A stretch of 64,000 nt of DNA from Nitrogeniibacter mangrovi (lineage in GTDB: Bacteria; Pseudomonadota; Gammaproteobacteria; Burkholderiales; Rhodocyclaceae). The position numbers and the translations under genes are program-made. Positions 29,746-38,334 of the stretch are shown here, one piece after another; positions within the stretch are counted from its first letter, which is position 1, and each line of letters begins with the position of its first letter. Below the pieces are notes generated by a model. It searched no databases. It saw only the letters and a list, made by a program, of their open reading frames with translations, and was not told where the DNA came from. Where the stretch lies: positions 1,736,001 to 1,800,000 of the forward strand of contig NZ_CP048836.1 in assembly GCF_010983895.1 (NCBI RefSeq), read 5' to 3'.

Positions 29746-32351
29746 TTGCCTCCGTGCAGGTTCAGGCGCAGCACGCCGTGCTCGGGGAAGTTCGGATCGT
29801 TGTCGAGGCGGGCGATCTCCAGCCGCGCCAGGGGCAGGAAGCCCTGCGCCAGCGGCACCGGATCGTCCTGCCCCTGGCGCTGGAACACGGTCACCTGCAC
29901 CGAGTCGACCCCGGCCACGGTGCGGGCGGCGGCGTAGAGCGGGCTCAGGAACACGGTCTGGCCGAAGCTGAAGTTGTCCGCATGGAACAGGCCGCGGGTG
30001 CCGTCGGCGCGGATCCGGCTGCCGAGCACGTCGAGCAGGCCCTGGCGCACGTCGCTGCGGAAATAGGCGGGGCTCACGCACACCTCCAGTTCGATTTCCA
30101 GCGATACGTACTGCGGATCGTTCACCGCCAGGTCGTGGCCGGCCATGCGGTAGCGATCCAGGTGGGTGACCACGGTGTCGGCGAACTCGGGCGTGACCGG
30201 CGCGCCGCCGTCGCGGTCGACGGTGGTGAACACCGTGTGCCAGCTGCCGGTCCAGCGCAGGCGGGCGGCGGCCCGCTGCACGCCGTCGAGCCGCTCGGTG
30301 ACTGCGGCGTAGTCGGCCGGCGTGACCGCGCGCTCCTGCACGCGGAAGGCGTGGGGCGCCCGGCGGCGTACCTGGGCGGCGGTTTCCGGCGCGGTGCCGC
30401 CGGTGGCCGGCAGGGGGTTGCGCACCGCGTCGATCTGGCCGAGGGCGGTCAGCGCATGGGCGATGCTGTCGGCGCCCACGTTGCCCTCCGGCCCGTTGCC
30501 GACCCGGTAGTCGGCCTCGAACACGGTGCCCGCGTCGGGCCGCTGGCCGAGCACATCGTCGCCGAAGCGCAGGGCGGCGGTGCCGTCGGCTTCGGTCTCG
30601 AGCACGAAGTGGCGATCGGTGGCGTGGCTGGAGAGCAGGTCGCGGGCCGCGGTCCAGGGCGCTTCGGAGGCAGCGTTGAGGGTGACCACGGGCACCGCGT
30701 CGGCGGTGCGCCAGCGCAGCGCGGCGTGGGCTGGGGCGGTGGCGTCGAAGGCGACCCGCTCGCTACGCGTCACGCCGTCTTCCACCGTGTGCCGCAGCAC
30801 CGTGCCCTGGTGGGTGACCGGGCCCTCGGCGAGCGTCGGCGCAAAGCGCGGCGGCAGCGGTTCCGGCGCGCGGCGCTGGCAGCTGTCGGTGCCGGTGGCC
30901 GGGTAGTGCAGGCGCGCCGCCGGCACCTCGCCGAGCGCCTCGCCGACGCGGGTTTCACCATGGTCCACCAACAGGTTATTGCCCAGCGCGATGCTCACGT
31001 TTTCGATCAGCAGGCTGCCGTGGGCTTCGTCGGTCTCGGCGGACAGGCACAGCGGGAAGGGCAGCGCGTCGTCGTCATGCCAGGCGATTTCGGTGATCGG
31101 GTGTACGGTGCCGTCGTCCGGGTCGGGCAGCGGATCGACCAGGGGTTCGGGCGGTGCGCCTTCACTCTCGGGCGGCATGAACGCGCGCACGCCGGTGAGC
31201 CGCACCGGGTGGCGATGGGCGGGGTCGGCGTCGCCGGGCTCGCCGGTGCGCGGCCCGAGCACTTCCTCGAAGATGAGCACGTCGCCGATGGCCAGCTCCG
31301 GCCAGTGGCCGCGCAGGGTGGCGGCGGTGGCACCCCGCGGCAGGCAGCACTTGTTGTCGCCCCAGGTGTAGACATCGAAGCGGTTGTGCTCGGCGCGCAG
31401 GGTGAGGCCGTGCATGGGTTCGAACACCAGCGCGCGGGCCTGGCGGGCGGCGCGCTCGGCCGCCGAGGCGGGCGTGATCACCGCCGGCAGTGTGGGCACG
31501 CGGGTGAGGAAGCGGATGTCGGCGGGCAGGTCGAAGGCCGGGCCGGAGACGTCCACATGCAGCCAGCCGCGGGCATTGCAGCCCTCGTGCATGCGGTAGT
31601 CCACCAGCAAGGCATGGCGGCGCAGGCTGGTGCGCTTGCGCGCGGTGTGCAGATAGGCCTCGGTGGTGATGGCGTCGAGCTGGTAGTGCTTGAGGTCGCC
31701 CACATAGGCGATCAGCTCGCCCAGGGTGGTGGCCAGGTCGGCCGGGCTGCGATCGCGCCAACCGGGCATCTGCTGGCTGAGGCGATCCATGATCAGCCGC
31801 CGCAGGCTGGCGTAGTCGCGCGCGAGGTAGTTCAGGTCGGGGGCGGGGGGCGGCTCGGTGGGGCAGTCGTGCACCGGCGCGCAGTCGAAGTCGCTGGGGC
31901 ATTCGACCTTGAAGCGGAAGTCCACCGCCGACAGGCGCGGGTCGAAGTCGGCCAGCGGCGCGTCGTTGTCCGGCCCCCGGCTCAGGCGCAGGCGGTAGGT
32001 GGAGAAGTCGCCCGTCGCGTCGGTGCGCACCAGCAGCACGTTGGCCGCATCCGGCAGCGCGGTGTAGAAGTCGCGCTCGGCATTGGGCAGGGGGGCGGGC
32101 GGGGCGTCGGCGGGGGCGACCCAGTCGATGCCGATGTGGCGGATGCGCTCGCCGCCGGTGATGGCGACGTTGGCGTCGGTGATGTCGCCGGGCACCGGCT
32201 TGAGCAGGCGCACCAGCAGGGTCTGCTGGCGTGGCGCGGTGGGCGGGGCGTCCAGGTCCAGCACCTCGAGCCAGTCGATGCCGTTGAGCGTCGCGTCGGC
32301 ATCGACCGCGGCGCGGCGGTTCTCCTCGCAGCAGGTATAGCGGGCGGTCAT
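29742..32351 (-). CDS. Baseplate assembly protein (gp6/J-like wedge)
   Basis: An 869-residue baseplate protein. Segments LNYLARDYASLRRLIMDRLSQ, DLATTLGELIAYVGDLKHYQLD and TEAYLHTARKRTSLRRHALL are the J-like N-terminal features; the C-terminal third (RVQERAVTPADYAAVTERLDGV, FGQTVFLSPLYAAARTVAGVDSV) matches the family too. Cys pairs near the N-terminus (YTCCEEN) and in the middle are present. It likely forms the wedge with the 1276-residue paralogue. Both ends overlap neighbours by ATGA. The ATG at 32351 is chosen over an upstream extension. Confidence 0.85.
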   Translation of the reverse strand: MTARYTCCEENRRAAVDADATLNGIDWLEVLDLDAPPTAPRQQTLLVRLLKPVPGDITDANVAITGGERIRHIGIDWVAPADAPPAPLPNAERDFYTALPDAANVLLVRTDATGDFSTYRLRLSRGPDNDAPLADFDPRLSAVDFRFKVECPSDFDCAPVHDCPTEPPPAPDLNYLARDYASLRRLIMDRLSQQMPGWRDRSPADLATTLGELIAYVGDLKHYQLDAITTEAYLHTARKRTSLRRHALLVDYRMHEGCNARGWLHVDVSGPAFDLPADIRFLTRVPTLPAVITPASAAERAARQARALVFEPMHGLTLRAEHNRFDVYTWGDNKCCLPRGATAATLRGHWPELAIGDVLIFEEVLGPRTGEPGDADPAHRHPVRLTGVRAFMPPESEGAPPEPLVDPLPDPDDGTVHPITEIAWHDDDALPFPLCLSAETDEAHGSLLIENVSIALGNNLLVDHGETRVGEALGEVPAARLHYPATGTDSCQRRAPEPLPPRFAPTLAEGPVTHQGTVLRHTVEDGVTRSERVAFDATAPAHAALRWRTADAVPVVTLNAASEAPWTAARDLLSSHATDRHFVLETEADGTAALRFGDDVLGQRPDAGTVFEADYRVGNGPEGNVGADSIAHALTALGQIDAVRNPLPATGGTAPETAAQVRRRAPHAFRVQERAVTPADYAAVTERLDGVQRAAARLRWTGSWHTVFTTVDRDGGAPVTPEFADTVVTHLDRYRMAGHDLAVNDPQYVSLEIELEVCVSPAYFRSDVRQGLLDVLGSRIRADGTRGLFHADNFSFGQTVFLSPLYAAARTVAGVDSVQVTVFQRQGQDDPVPLAQGFLPLARLEIARLDNDPNFPEHGVLRLNLHGGK

Positions 32352-32716
32352 GCGCCACCTCCTTGTACGAAGGTGTCGGTCTGGCGGGTGTCGCTGCGGC
32401 GGATGCGGTAGGTGACCGCTACCGACAGGCGCGCTTCGACCGCCTCGACCTGCACCGCTTCGACGGTGATCAGATCGGCCAGCCATTGCTGCAGTGCGCT
32501 CTGGACGAGGAACTGGGTGGTCGCCGCCAGCTCCGGGCTGTTGGGCGCGAACACCAGCTCGCGCAGGCCGCTGCCGAACTCGGGCCGCATCACCCGTTCG
32601 CCCGGCGCGGTGAACAACACCTGCTCGATGAGCCCGCGGATCCAGGTGGCCTCGTCGGCCTCGCGGGTGCGGCCGCGGCCGTCGAACTGGTAGGGGAAGT
32701 GCACACGTGTGGTCAT
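32348..32716 (-). CDS. Baseplate protein gp25/gpW family
   Basis: A 122-residue protein of the T4 gp25 / P2 gpW lysozyme-like baseplate family, which starts sheath polymerisation. The core WIRGLIEQVLFTAPGERVMRPEFGSGLRELVF contains the EFGSGL signature of the group. It lies between the PAAR-like tip gene (2 bases away) and the J-like wedge gene (ATGA overlap), the conserved eCIS order. Confidence 0.93.
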   Translation of the reverse strand: MTTRVHFPYQFDGRGRTREADEATWIRGLIEQVLFTAPGERVMRPEFGSGLRELVFAPNSPELAATTQFLVQSALQQWLADLITVEAVQVEAVEARLSVAVTYRIRRSDTRQTDTFVQGGGA

Positions 32717-32718
32717 GG

Positions 32719-33039
32719 TCAACTCCCGATCGCCCGGGTCTGCGCCTGCACCGGCACCATGGGCGTGCCGTTGGGCGTGCACACCGACTGGCTGTCCATG
32801 AGCACCAGGGGCTGGCCGTTGGAGAAGAGGCGGGTGGCGGCGACGATCCATTGCCCGGTGACGCAGGGCAGGGGATTGGTGCCGGTGGTGAACGGGCAGC
32901 CCGCGATCACGTAGGGGCCGCTCAGGGTCACCGTCGGCTGGCCGCTCACCAGCACGCGCGGATTGGGCACCGTGGGCGTGGCCGTGCCGCCGTGGGTGCA
33001 TAGCACGGTGGCGCCGACATGGAGGAGCGGGCCGGGCAT
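32719..33039 (-). CDS. PAAR-like tip protein (DUF4280-like)
   Basis: A 106-residue protein resembling PAAR-like spike-tip proteins. PGPLLHVGATVLCTHGGTATP, VSGQPTVTLSGPYVIAGCPFT and VCTPNGTPMVPV show the glycine-turn strands and three or four Cys residues expected for a metal-binding sharp tip. The ATG at 33039 is preferred; a TTG two codons upstream is possible. It is the last gene before a 250-base repeat-containing gap, which separates it from the gpV spike gene. Confidence 0.85.
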   Translation of the reverse strand: MPGPLLHVGATVLCTHGGTATPTVPNPRVLVSGQPTVTLSGPYVIAGCPFTTGTNPLPCVTGQWIVAATRLFSNGQPLVLMDSQSVCTPNGTPMVPVQAQTRAIGS

Positions 33040-33298
33040 TTTCAAGGGCCCCCACGCTCACTGCGTTCGCTGCCCCCCGAGGGGGCCGCGTCCGCCCTTG
33101 GGGCGGCCCTGCGGGCGGACGGTCCGGAACGAAGCGGTTGACCGGATAAGCGCAGCGCCATCCGGTGGGTAAGGCCCACGTCGGCATGACGCGGTGTTTC
33201 GTCTGGAGCTATCAGCGGCGCCGAGCGGTGTTGGAATGGCGGATGGCGCCTGCGGCTTATCCGCCCTACGCCGTCTGCGAGGGGATCGACAGGCGTAT
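33040..33298. repeat. Repeat-rich gap: GC-rich repeat copy and a REP/BIME-like inverted pair
   Basis: This gap inside the eCIS operon has no supported gene. At 33049-33110 lies an inverted, diverged copy of the 65-base GC-rich repeat seen at 46541-46605 and 46618-46682. Two REP-like palindromic units follow: GGATAAGCGCAGCGCCATCC near 33143 and its inverted form GGATGGCGCCTGCGGCTTATCC near 33241. Strong hairpins are likely in the mRNA between the spike and tip genes. Confidence 0.75.
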
Positions 33299-33811
33299 TC
33301 ATATGACCGTGAATGCTCCGTTGTTGATGTCCACCGCCGGCCCCACCAGCGTGATCATCGCGCCCTTGCCGTTCTGGATGTAGATCCCGGTGTCATTGAC
33401 GATGATCGAGGCGCCGGTGGCGCTCTTGATCATGATGCCGCCGGTGGGGCCGGGCAGGTCGGAGATGGTGAGGCCGTTCTGCAGGATGGTCTGGAAGGTC
33501 ATGGCCTGCACGCCGGGCGGGGTGGCGCGGGCCAGCGCCGGCACGTCGGCGGCGCTGCCATAGAAGCAGCCCACCCAGATGGGTTTTTCCGGGTCCCCCT
33601 GCTCGAACTCCACCCACACCCCGGAGCCGATCTCGGGCAGGGCGAACACGCCGTTCTGGATGCCGGCCACCGGCACGCAGGGCATGGCCCAATTGACCAT
33701 GCCGAGGCCGGCCACGTCGAGCACCTGGACCTGGATGCGCCCCTGTTGCAGCGGGTCGATGTTGTTGATCACCAGCCCGCGGTACTTGCCGTAGAAGGTC
33801 TGATTGCTCAT
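33299..33811 (-). CDS. Phage baseplate assembly protein V (spike)
   Basis: A 170-residue gpV-type spike protein. The OB-fold region (FYGKYRGLVINNIDPLQQGRIQV, then ALPEIGSGVWVEFEQGDPEKPIWVGCFYG) is followed by a short beta-strand tail (GGIMIKSATGASIIVNDTGI) that would form the trimeric needle. It corresponds to the gp5-like part of the central spike, here separate from the gpD-like hub. It overlaps the hub gene by 4 bases. Confidence 0.93.
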   Translation of the reverse strand: MSNQTFYGKYRGLVINNIDPLQQGRIQVQVLDVAGLGMVNWAMPCVPVAGIQNGVFALPEIGSGVWVEFEQGDPEKPIWVGCFYGSAADVPALARATPPGVQAMTFQTILQNGLTISDLPGPTGGIMIKSATGASIIVNDTGIYIQNGKGAMITLVGPAVDINNGAFTVI

Positions 33812-34947
33812 ACAGGCACCGTCGGCGTGATCGACACGAGGCCGTTGCGTGTCAGGTTGAAGCTTTGCCGGAACTTGCCGCGGCCGATGGTGCTGGTGAC
33901 GCTGCTCACGTAGTAGAGCCCGTCGTAGGCCACGCCCGCGCCGCGCACGCCCACCAGGCGCCGGGCCTTGAGCATGCGGCCGTAGCGCAGCACGTCGAGC
34001 GCGCCGCTGGCGGTCACCGCGTCCTGCGATTTTTTCGCCTCGTTGAGCCCCTTGGAGATGGCCTGCATGGGGTTGTCGCTGGCGGTGTCCTTCATCATCC
34101 TGATGTTGGCCAGCGGCGTGGGGATGAGGCCCAGCGGCGGTTGCAGGGGGTTGAGGTCGGGAATCGGGATCGGGATCGGCGCGCGGGTCAGCGGGTTCTG
34201 GATGAAGACGATCGGCAGCACGCCCTTGGTGGGGTCGAAGCTGAAGTTGAGCGACTCCACGTTGGTGAACGCGTCCATGTCGATGTTGAGCGCCGGCTGC
34301 GGCGGGCCGACCTTGATCTCGGGGCCGAAGTAGGCGACGTTGGTCATCGGCGCCGGGCCGGGCTCGATGTAGAACACATAGCCCACCTGCTCGGCCATCT
34401 GGCGGATGTAGGCCAGATCCGTGCCTTGCTGCGCGGGGACGCGCTCGACCGGGATGGGCACGTCGGGAAACAGCGCCGGGATGGGCAGCGGCACGATGCC
34501 GAAGGCGGCGTACTTGGCGCAGATCAGCGCCACCCGGGCCGAGATCGGCATGGCCGGGTAGGGCGTGCCGGAAAAGTCGAGCAGGTCCATCACCTTGGTC
34601 AGATCCTCGCCGGTGATGGTGATGCTGCCCGGCTGACCCTGCTGCCCGGCCTGCACTTCCACGTTCGTCATCACCCCGTCGAACACCGGCTCGGGCTTGC
34701 CTGCCAGGGTGACGATGAGCACCACCCGCAGCGGTGGTGTGCCGGCGCTGGTGTTGTTGCCGGCGGCGATGAGGAAAATGGTGTTGAGCTCGGACTTGCG
34801 GGTCACCTTGAAGCGCAGCTGAAAGCCGCTCACCGATCCGGCGGCGGTGGTGACCGTGGCCTCCTCGAGGGCGTCGATCATCATCGCCGGCACCGGGATC
34901 GGCGCGATCGGGCCGATCAGCAGGCTCAGGTGGACCGCGCTACTCAT
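33808..34947 (-). CDS. Baseplate hub protein, phage late control gene D-like (gp27-like)
   Basis: A 379-residue hub protein resembling gpD / gp27. ITITGEDLTKVMDLLDFSG, AQQGTDLAYIRQMAEQVGYVFYIEPGP and RMLKARRLVGVRGAGVAYDGLYYVSSVTST fit the family fold. It is rich in Pro/Ile segments (PIPIPIPDLNPLQPP). It would form the trimeric adaptor between tube and spike. It overlaps the gpV gene (4 bases) and the LysM gene (8 bases). Confidence 0.9.
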   Translation of the reverse strand: MSSAVHLSLLIGPIAPIPVPAMMIDALEEATVTTAAGSVSGFQLRFKVTRKSELNTIFLIAAGNNTSAGTPPLRVVLIVTLAGKPEPVFDGVMTNVEVQAGQQGQPGSITITGEDLTKVMDLLDFSGTPYPAMPISARVALICAKYAAFGIVPLPIPALFPDVPIPVERVPAQQGTDLAYIRQMAEQVGYVFYIEPGPAPMTNVAYFGPEIKVGPPQPALNIDMDAFTNVESLNFSFDPTKGVLPIVFIQNPLTRAPIPIPIPDLNPLQPPLGLIPTPLANIRMMKDTASDNPMQAISKGLNEAKKSQDAVTASGALDVLRYGRMLKARRLVGVRGAGVAYDGLYYVSSVTSTIGRGKFRQSFNLTRNGLVSITPTVPV

Positions 34948-35302
34948 CGAGGCCTCCGGGTACGCCCTCGGGCAACGTGATGCGCACCGTCTCGCCCACC
35001 GTGTCGGTCAGCTCCTCGGGGCGGATCACGCCGTTGCCGTCGCACAGGCGCCAGAATTGCTGCGGGTCGCCCAGGTATCGGGCCGCCAGGTTGTCCACCC
35101 GGTCGCCGGCCTCGACGCGATGTTCCTGTTGGGTGCCGAAATTTTCGGTCGGCGGAATGAAGCGGCGGCGCACGAAGCTGAGCTGCGTGCCGTCCGGCCG
35201 CGTCCACTGGGCGATGTCCAGCCCGTGGTAGCGGCTGTCCGGTCCGAAGGCCGGGGCGGTGAGCGCGTTGGCCTGCATGAAGGCCTTGATCGGATCGGTC
35301 AT
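34940..35302 (-). CDS. LysM-domain tail protein
   Basis: A 120-residue protein with an N-terminal ~60-residue eCIS-specific part and a C-terminal LysM-like module: HRVEAGDRVDNLAARYLGDPQQFWRLCDGN, then GETVRITLP. LysM proteins at this position act as connectors between tube initiator and hub. Its ATG overlaps the stop of a 26-residue mini-ORF, and its end overlaps the hub gene. Confidence 0.88.
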   Translation of the reverse strand: MTDPIKAFMQANALTAPAFGPDSRYHGLDIAQWTRPDGTQLSFVRRRFIPPTENFGTQQEHRVEAGDRVDNLAARYLGDPQQFWRLCDGNGVIRPEELTDTVGETVRITLPEGVPGGLDE

Positions 35303-35379
35303 TGGAGCGCCCTCGTGCCATGCGCGGTCCCTCCGAGCGGGACTTCGCGTTTTGCCGGTCGGTCGTGCACAGCGCTCAT
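35299..35379 (-). CDS. 26-codon mini-ORF linking two eCIS genes
   Basis: A 26-residue reading frame (MSAVHDRPAKREVPLGGTAH...) whose ATG overlaps the stop of the tube-initiator-like gene (ATGA) and whose TGA overlaps the ATG of the LysM gene (ATGA). This double overlap matches the coupling seen at most junctions of the operon, so it may be translated to carry ribosomes across. No function is assigned; it could be a coincidence of a short spacer. Confidence 0.4.
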   Translation of the reverse strand: MSAVHDRPAKREVPLGGTAHGTRALQ

Positions 35380-36032
35380 GGCAGCCCTCCGATACCCAGC
35401 GCGTCGAAGCCGAAGCTCGCCGCCTTGCCGGCCAGCTTCTCGCGCGATTGCAGATAGGCCATGAACAGCCCGCCGCCCTTGTGATCGAAGCCCAGATCGT
35501 CGATGGACAGGCTGCGCAGGCTCAGATTGACCTTGGCGTTGATCGGGTTGAGCGCGGTGTCGAAGGCCTCCTCGGTGACCGAGAACTCGGTGACCCGCAC
35601 CGGCACGATGCGCCCGGCGCCCCATACGAAGATCGGCAGGGCCGACTCCATGGGGGCGACCTCCAGGGTGCCGGCGTTGGCCAGCGCCTTGCGCGAGAGC
35701 AGGGCCTCGGCGCTGGGATTGACCAGCGCCTCGAGCACCGCCAGCTGCGGGGCGATGCCGGCCGCCACCACGGTGGCGTGCTGGTCGGGGAATTCCAGCT
35801 GGTCGGCCGCGTCGATGTCGGCTTCGAGGCGGAAGGTCTCCACCGCCGGGCCCTTGAGTCGCAGCGCCTCGGAGCGGTCCGCGCCTTCGCCCGCACCCTG
35901 CACCTGCAGCGAGCGGGTGAGCTTTTCCGGGTTGTACTGCAGCGCGATCACGCGCAGCACCCGGGCGTTGTCCGGATCGACCAGCACCAGGCCGGCCTTG
36001 ATGATGCGGGGCGCGCGGGGAAAGGAAGACAT
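35376..36032 (-). CDS. CIS tube-initiator-like protein
   Basis: A 218-residue protein. The N-terminus FPRAPRIIKAGLVLVDPDN then VIALQYNPEKLTRSLQVQG matches the contractile-injection-system tube-associated family that caps the hub and starts tube assembly (Afp7-like). The remainder is mixed alpha/beta and ends QSREKLAGKAASFGFDALGIGGLP. It sits between the DUF4157 gene (8-base gap) and the mini-ORF/LysM pair. Confidence 0.85.
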   Translation of the reverse strand: MSSFPRAPRIIKAGLVLVDPDNARVLRVIALQYNPEKLTRSLQVQGAGEGADRSEALRLKGPAVETFRLEADIDAADQLEFPDQHATVVAAGIAPQLAVLEALVNPSAEALLSRKALANAGTLEVAPMESALPIFVWGAGRIVPVRVTEFSVTEEAFDTALNPINAKVNLSLRSLSIDDLGFDHKGGGLFMAYLQSREKLAGKAASFGFDALGIGGLP

Positions 36033-36040
36033 GGGCGCTC

Positions 36041-37558
36041 CTAGAAGTGGAACTTCAGGCTGCCGCCGACATAGCTCGACGGGGGTTGATCGGTCGGCCC
36101 CGGCGGGGTGTCCGGGGTGGTCAGCGGGCCCTGGGCGCCGAACTCGGCCGAGAACACCGGTACCTCGCGGCACGGCGCGCCGACCCGTTCGATCTCCGAA
36201 TGCAGGTGGGCGATGGCCGAGACCACGTCGGCATAGCGCATGTGCGGCGCGAAGGTCCGCGACAGCTCGCTGGCGTCCGGATCGGGGGCGGGCGGGTTCT
36301 GCACCGCGCGGATCGCGTCGCGCAGCTGGTTGCCGGCCGAGCTCAGCGCCGCGCGCGCCGCCGCCGGGCTCACCGCCTGGCAGGTGGTGCGGGTGGTCTG
36401 CACCGTGAGCCCGGCCGAGCCGCGCCCCTCGGTGGTGATGCCGGCGCGCGCGATGATGCGCACATGGGGCACTGCGTTGATGGTGGCGGTGAAGGAGAAC
36501 TCGCTGGGGCTGGCATTGAGCGCGAACACTACCCGGCGTGCGCCGCGGAACGGCACCGGCAGCTGGATCGCCACCGAGGCGGGCAGGTCGATGGTGAAGG
36601 CCGCCGGGCCGAGGCTGAAGTGGATCGTGGTCGAGGGCAGCGACAATCCACCACCGCTGCCACTGCCGCTGCCGGCCGACGGTGCGGGCGCGGCACGCGG
36701 GCCGGCCGGCGCCCGGCGCGGTCCGGGTGCCGGTGGCGCCACGCGGCGGCCGAAGTTCGGTGTCAGGCACGGGTTGCCGCCCACCAGGGACGTGATCGGG
36801 ATGCCCGGGTGACAGGCGCGCCAGGCCTGCAGCAGCCGCGCCCGGGTGACCACCGCCGGGGCGCGCACGCTGAGGCGGCACAGGGCGCCCATGTCGCAGC
36901 TGGCTTCGGCGGTGCTCGCCTCGAAGGTGGCGTCGTCGCTGGCGGGCGCGTCCGGGTCCGGATCGCGACTGAGGCGTCGCCCGCCGCCGGACTGCTGCAC
37001 CACATGGGCGAGTTCATGGGCCAGCAGCTCACGGCCGGTGCGGGTGTCCGGCGCGTAGCGTCCGCGGGCGAACACCACATGGGTGCCCACGGTGTAGGCA
37101 TGGGCCGCCACCTCGCGGGCCGAGGCGGCGGCCTGCGCGTCGTCATGGATGCGCACCCGGGCGAAATCGTGGCCGAAACGGGATTCGAAGAAACGCCGCG
37201 TGGGCGCGGGCAGCGGCGTGCCGTGGCCACCCAGGGTGGTGTGCACGCTGGCCGGGGCCGTGGCCCCGGCACCGCCGGGGGTCGCCCGCCGACGCAGCTG
37301 CCCGGGGTGCGCCGGCGTTGGCGTCGCGGCGTCGCCGCCAAGCACCCGTGCCGCCGTGCGATCCGCATCGCGTTCGAGCGCATCGTCGGCAGGCCCGATG
37401 CGCAGCCCGGCGCTGGCCCCGAGGGCGTGCTTGCGCTGGCAGGCCTCGCACTCGCCATGGGTGCCGGCGCTGCCCCCGCAGGCACAGCGCCGCTGCAGCA
37501 CCGGCGATGCGGCGCAGTCGGTCGTGCTCGGGACGAAGGGCGTGGCCTGGCGAGTCAT
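36041..37558 (-). CDS. DUF4157 (eCIS core) protein, cargo candidate 3
   Basis: A 505-residue protein. A zinc-ribbon-like N-terminus (C25, C27, C37, C40 in RRCACGG...ECEACQRK) precedes the DUF4157 domain (~60-190), with RRFFESRFGHDFARVRIH and the metal-binding HELAHVVQQ (181-189). After a Pro/Gly/Ala/Ser linker, residues ~285-505 form a different, beta-rich region ending SYVGGSLKFHF, with alternating hydrophobic residues and a terminal Phe. DUF4157 proteins mark eCIS loci and are often exported or loaded cargo; its target is unknown. Confidence 0.85.
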   Translation of the reverse strand: MTRQATPFVPSTTDCAASPVLQRRCACGGSAGTHGECEACQRKHALGASAGLRIGPADDALERDADRTAARVLGGDAATPTPAHPGQLRRRATPGGAGATAPASVHTTLGGHGTPLPAPTRRFFESRFGHDFARVRIHDDAQAAASAREVAAHAYTVGTHVVFARGRYAPDTRTGRELLAHELAHVVQQSGGGRRLSRDPDPDAPASDDATFEASTAEASCDMGALCRLSVRAPAVVTRARLLQAWRACHPGIPITSLVGGNPCLTPNFGRRVAPPAPGPRRAPAGPRAAPAPSAGSGSGSGGGLSLPSTTIHFSLGPAAFTIDLPASVAIQLPVPFRGARRVVFALNASPSEFSFTATINAVPHVRIIARAGITTEGRGSAGLTVQTTRTTCQAVSPAAARAALSSAGNQLRDAIRAVQNPPAPDPDASELSRTFAPHMRYADVVSAIAHLHSEIERVGAPCREVPVFSAEFGAQGPLTTPDTPPGPTDQPPSSYVGGSLKFHF

Positions 37559-38334
37559 CGGCGGCGCCCCCGACCGCCCCGGCGGCGGCCGACCGGGATG
37601 TTGACCCGCGCCAGCCCGGCGGCGATGTCGGCTTCCCAGCGGGCCTGGGCGGCGGCGATGCAGCCGTGGCGGGTCTGGGCGTCGTAGCGGCGCTGCTGCT
37701 GGCTCAGGACGCGCCGCGCGCTGCGCAGCAACTGGGCGAAGTTCGGCGCCGCCGCGAGCATCCCGTTGGCCTTGCGCGCCATGGCGCAGCTGAGGTTGAA
37801 GTGGCCCTGTTCGTGGCGCAGCAGGCGGCCGGACTCGGCGACGCGGGTGTCGTGGCAGTCGCGAGCGACGATGGTGGCGCACTGGGCGCGCGAGTGCGCC
37901 TGGTCGCCCCGCGCCTGGGCGCCGGCCGGGCAGCCCCGGGGCGCGCCGGCGCTCATGCCGAAGCTGCCGCCGGCCCGTCCGGCCCGCGCCTCGCGATCGA
38001 AGAAGGCCTGGCACTGGCCGACGATCCGGTGGCAGCCGTTGTGCGCGGCGTTGCCCGCGTTGGCGAACTCGGGCTTGACCCACGAGCGGCCGGGAATGAA
38101 GAAGGCCTGCACGCCGCGGGTCTGCGGCTGGGTGTAGGGGGCGCAGCGGGCCAGGGCGGTGTTGATGGCGCGCTCGCGCAGGTCGGAGGCGGTCATGGCG
38201 CCGAAGCGGCTGCGACGCGGCGCGGCGCCGCTGAAATCCGCCCAGGTGAGGGCGCGCACCGGATCGCATTCGACCGGATCGGGCGGCGTGGTGGCGATGC
38301 AGGCGCGCTCGGCCTCGAGCGCGTCGCGATCCAT
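37555..38334 (-). CDS. DUF922-like metalloprotease module (3' part of frameshifted DUF4157 gene)
   Basis: Reading alone from the ATG at 38334 gives 259 residues; the same frame stays open upstream to the C run at 38461-38466 and gives a natural-looking linker (EPPVEETETPQAEAAGGHGG). Sequence hallmarks are ALTWADFSGAAPRRS and RLLRHEQGHFNLSCAMARKAN, with HEQGH at 174-178. This is the HExxH form and context of DUF922-type predicted zinc proteases. It is most simply the C-terminal half of a ~520-residue gene whose N-terminal half is 38193-39119. It overlaps the next DUF4157 gene by ATGA. Confidence 0.75.
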   Translation of the reverse strand: MDRDALEAERACIATTPPDPVECDPVRALTWADFSGAAPRRSRFGAMTASDLRERAINTALARCAPYTQPQTRGVQAFFIPGRSWVKPEFANAGNAAHNGCHRIVGQCQAFFDREARAGRAGGSFGMSAGAPRGCPAGAQARGDQAHSRAQCATIVARDCHDTRVAESGRLLRHEQGHFNLSCAMARKANGMLAAAPNFAQLLRSARRVLSQQQRRYDAQTRHGCIAAAQARWEADIAAGLARVNIPVGRRRGGRGRRR

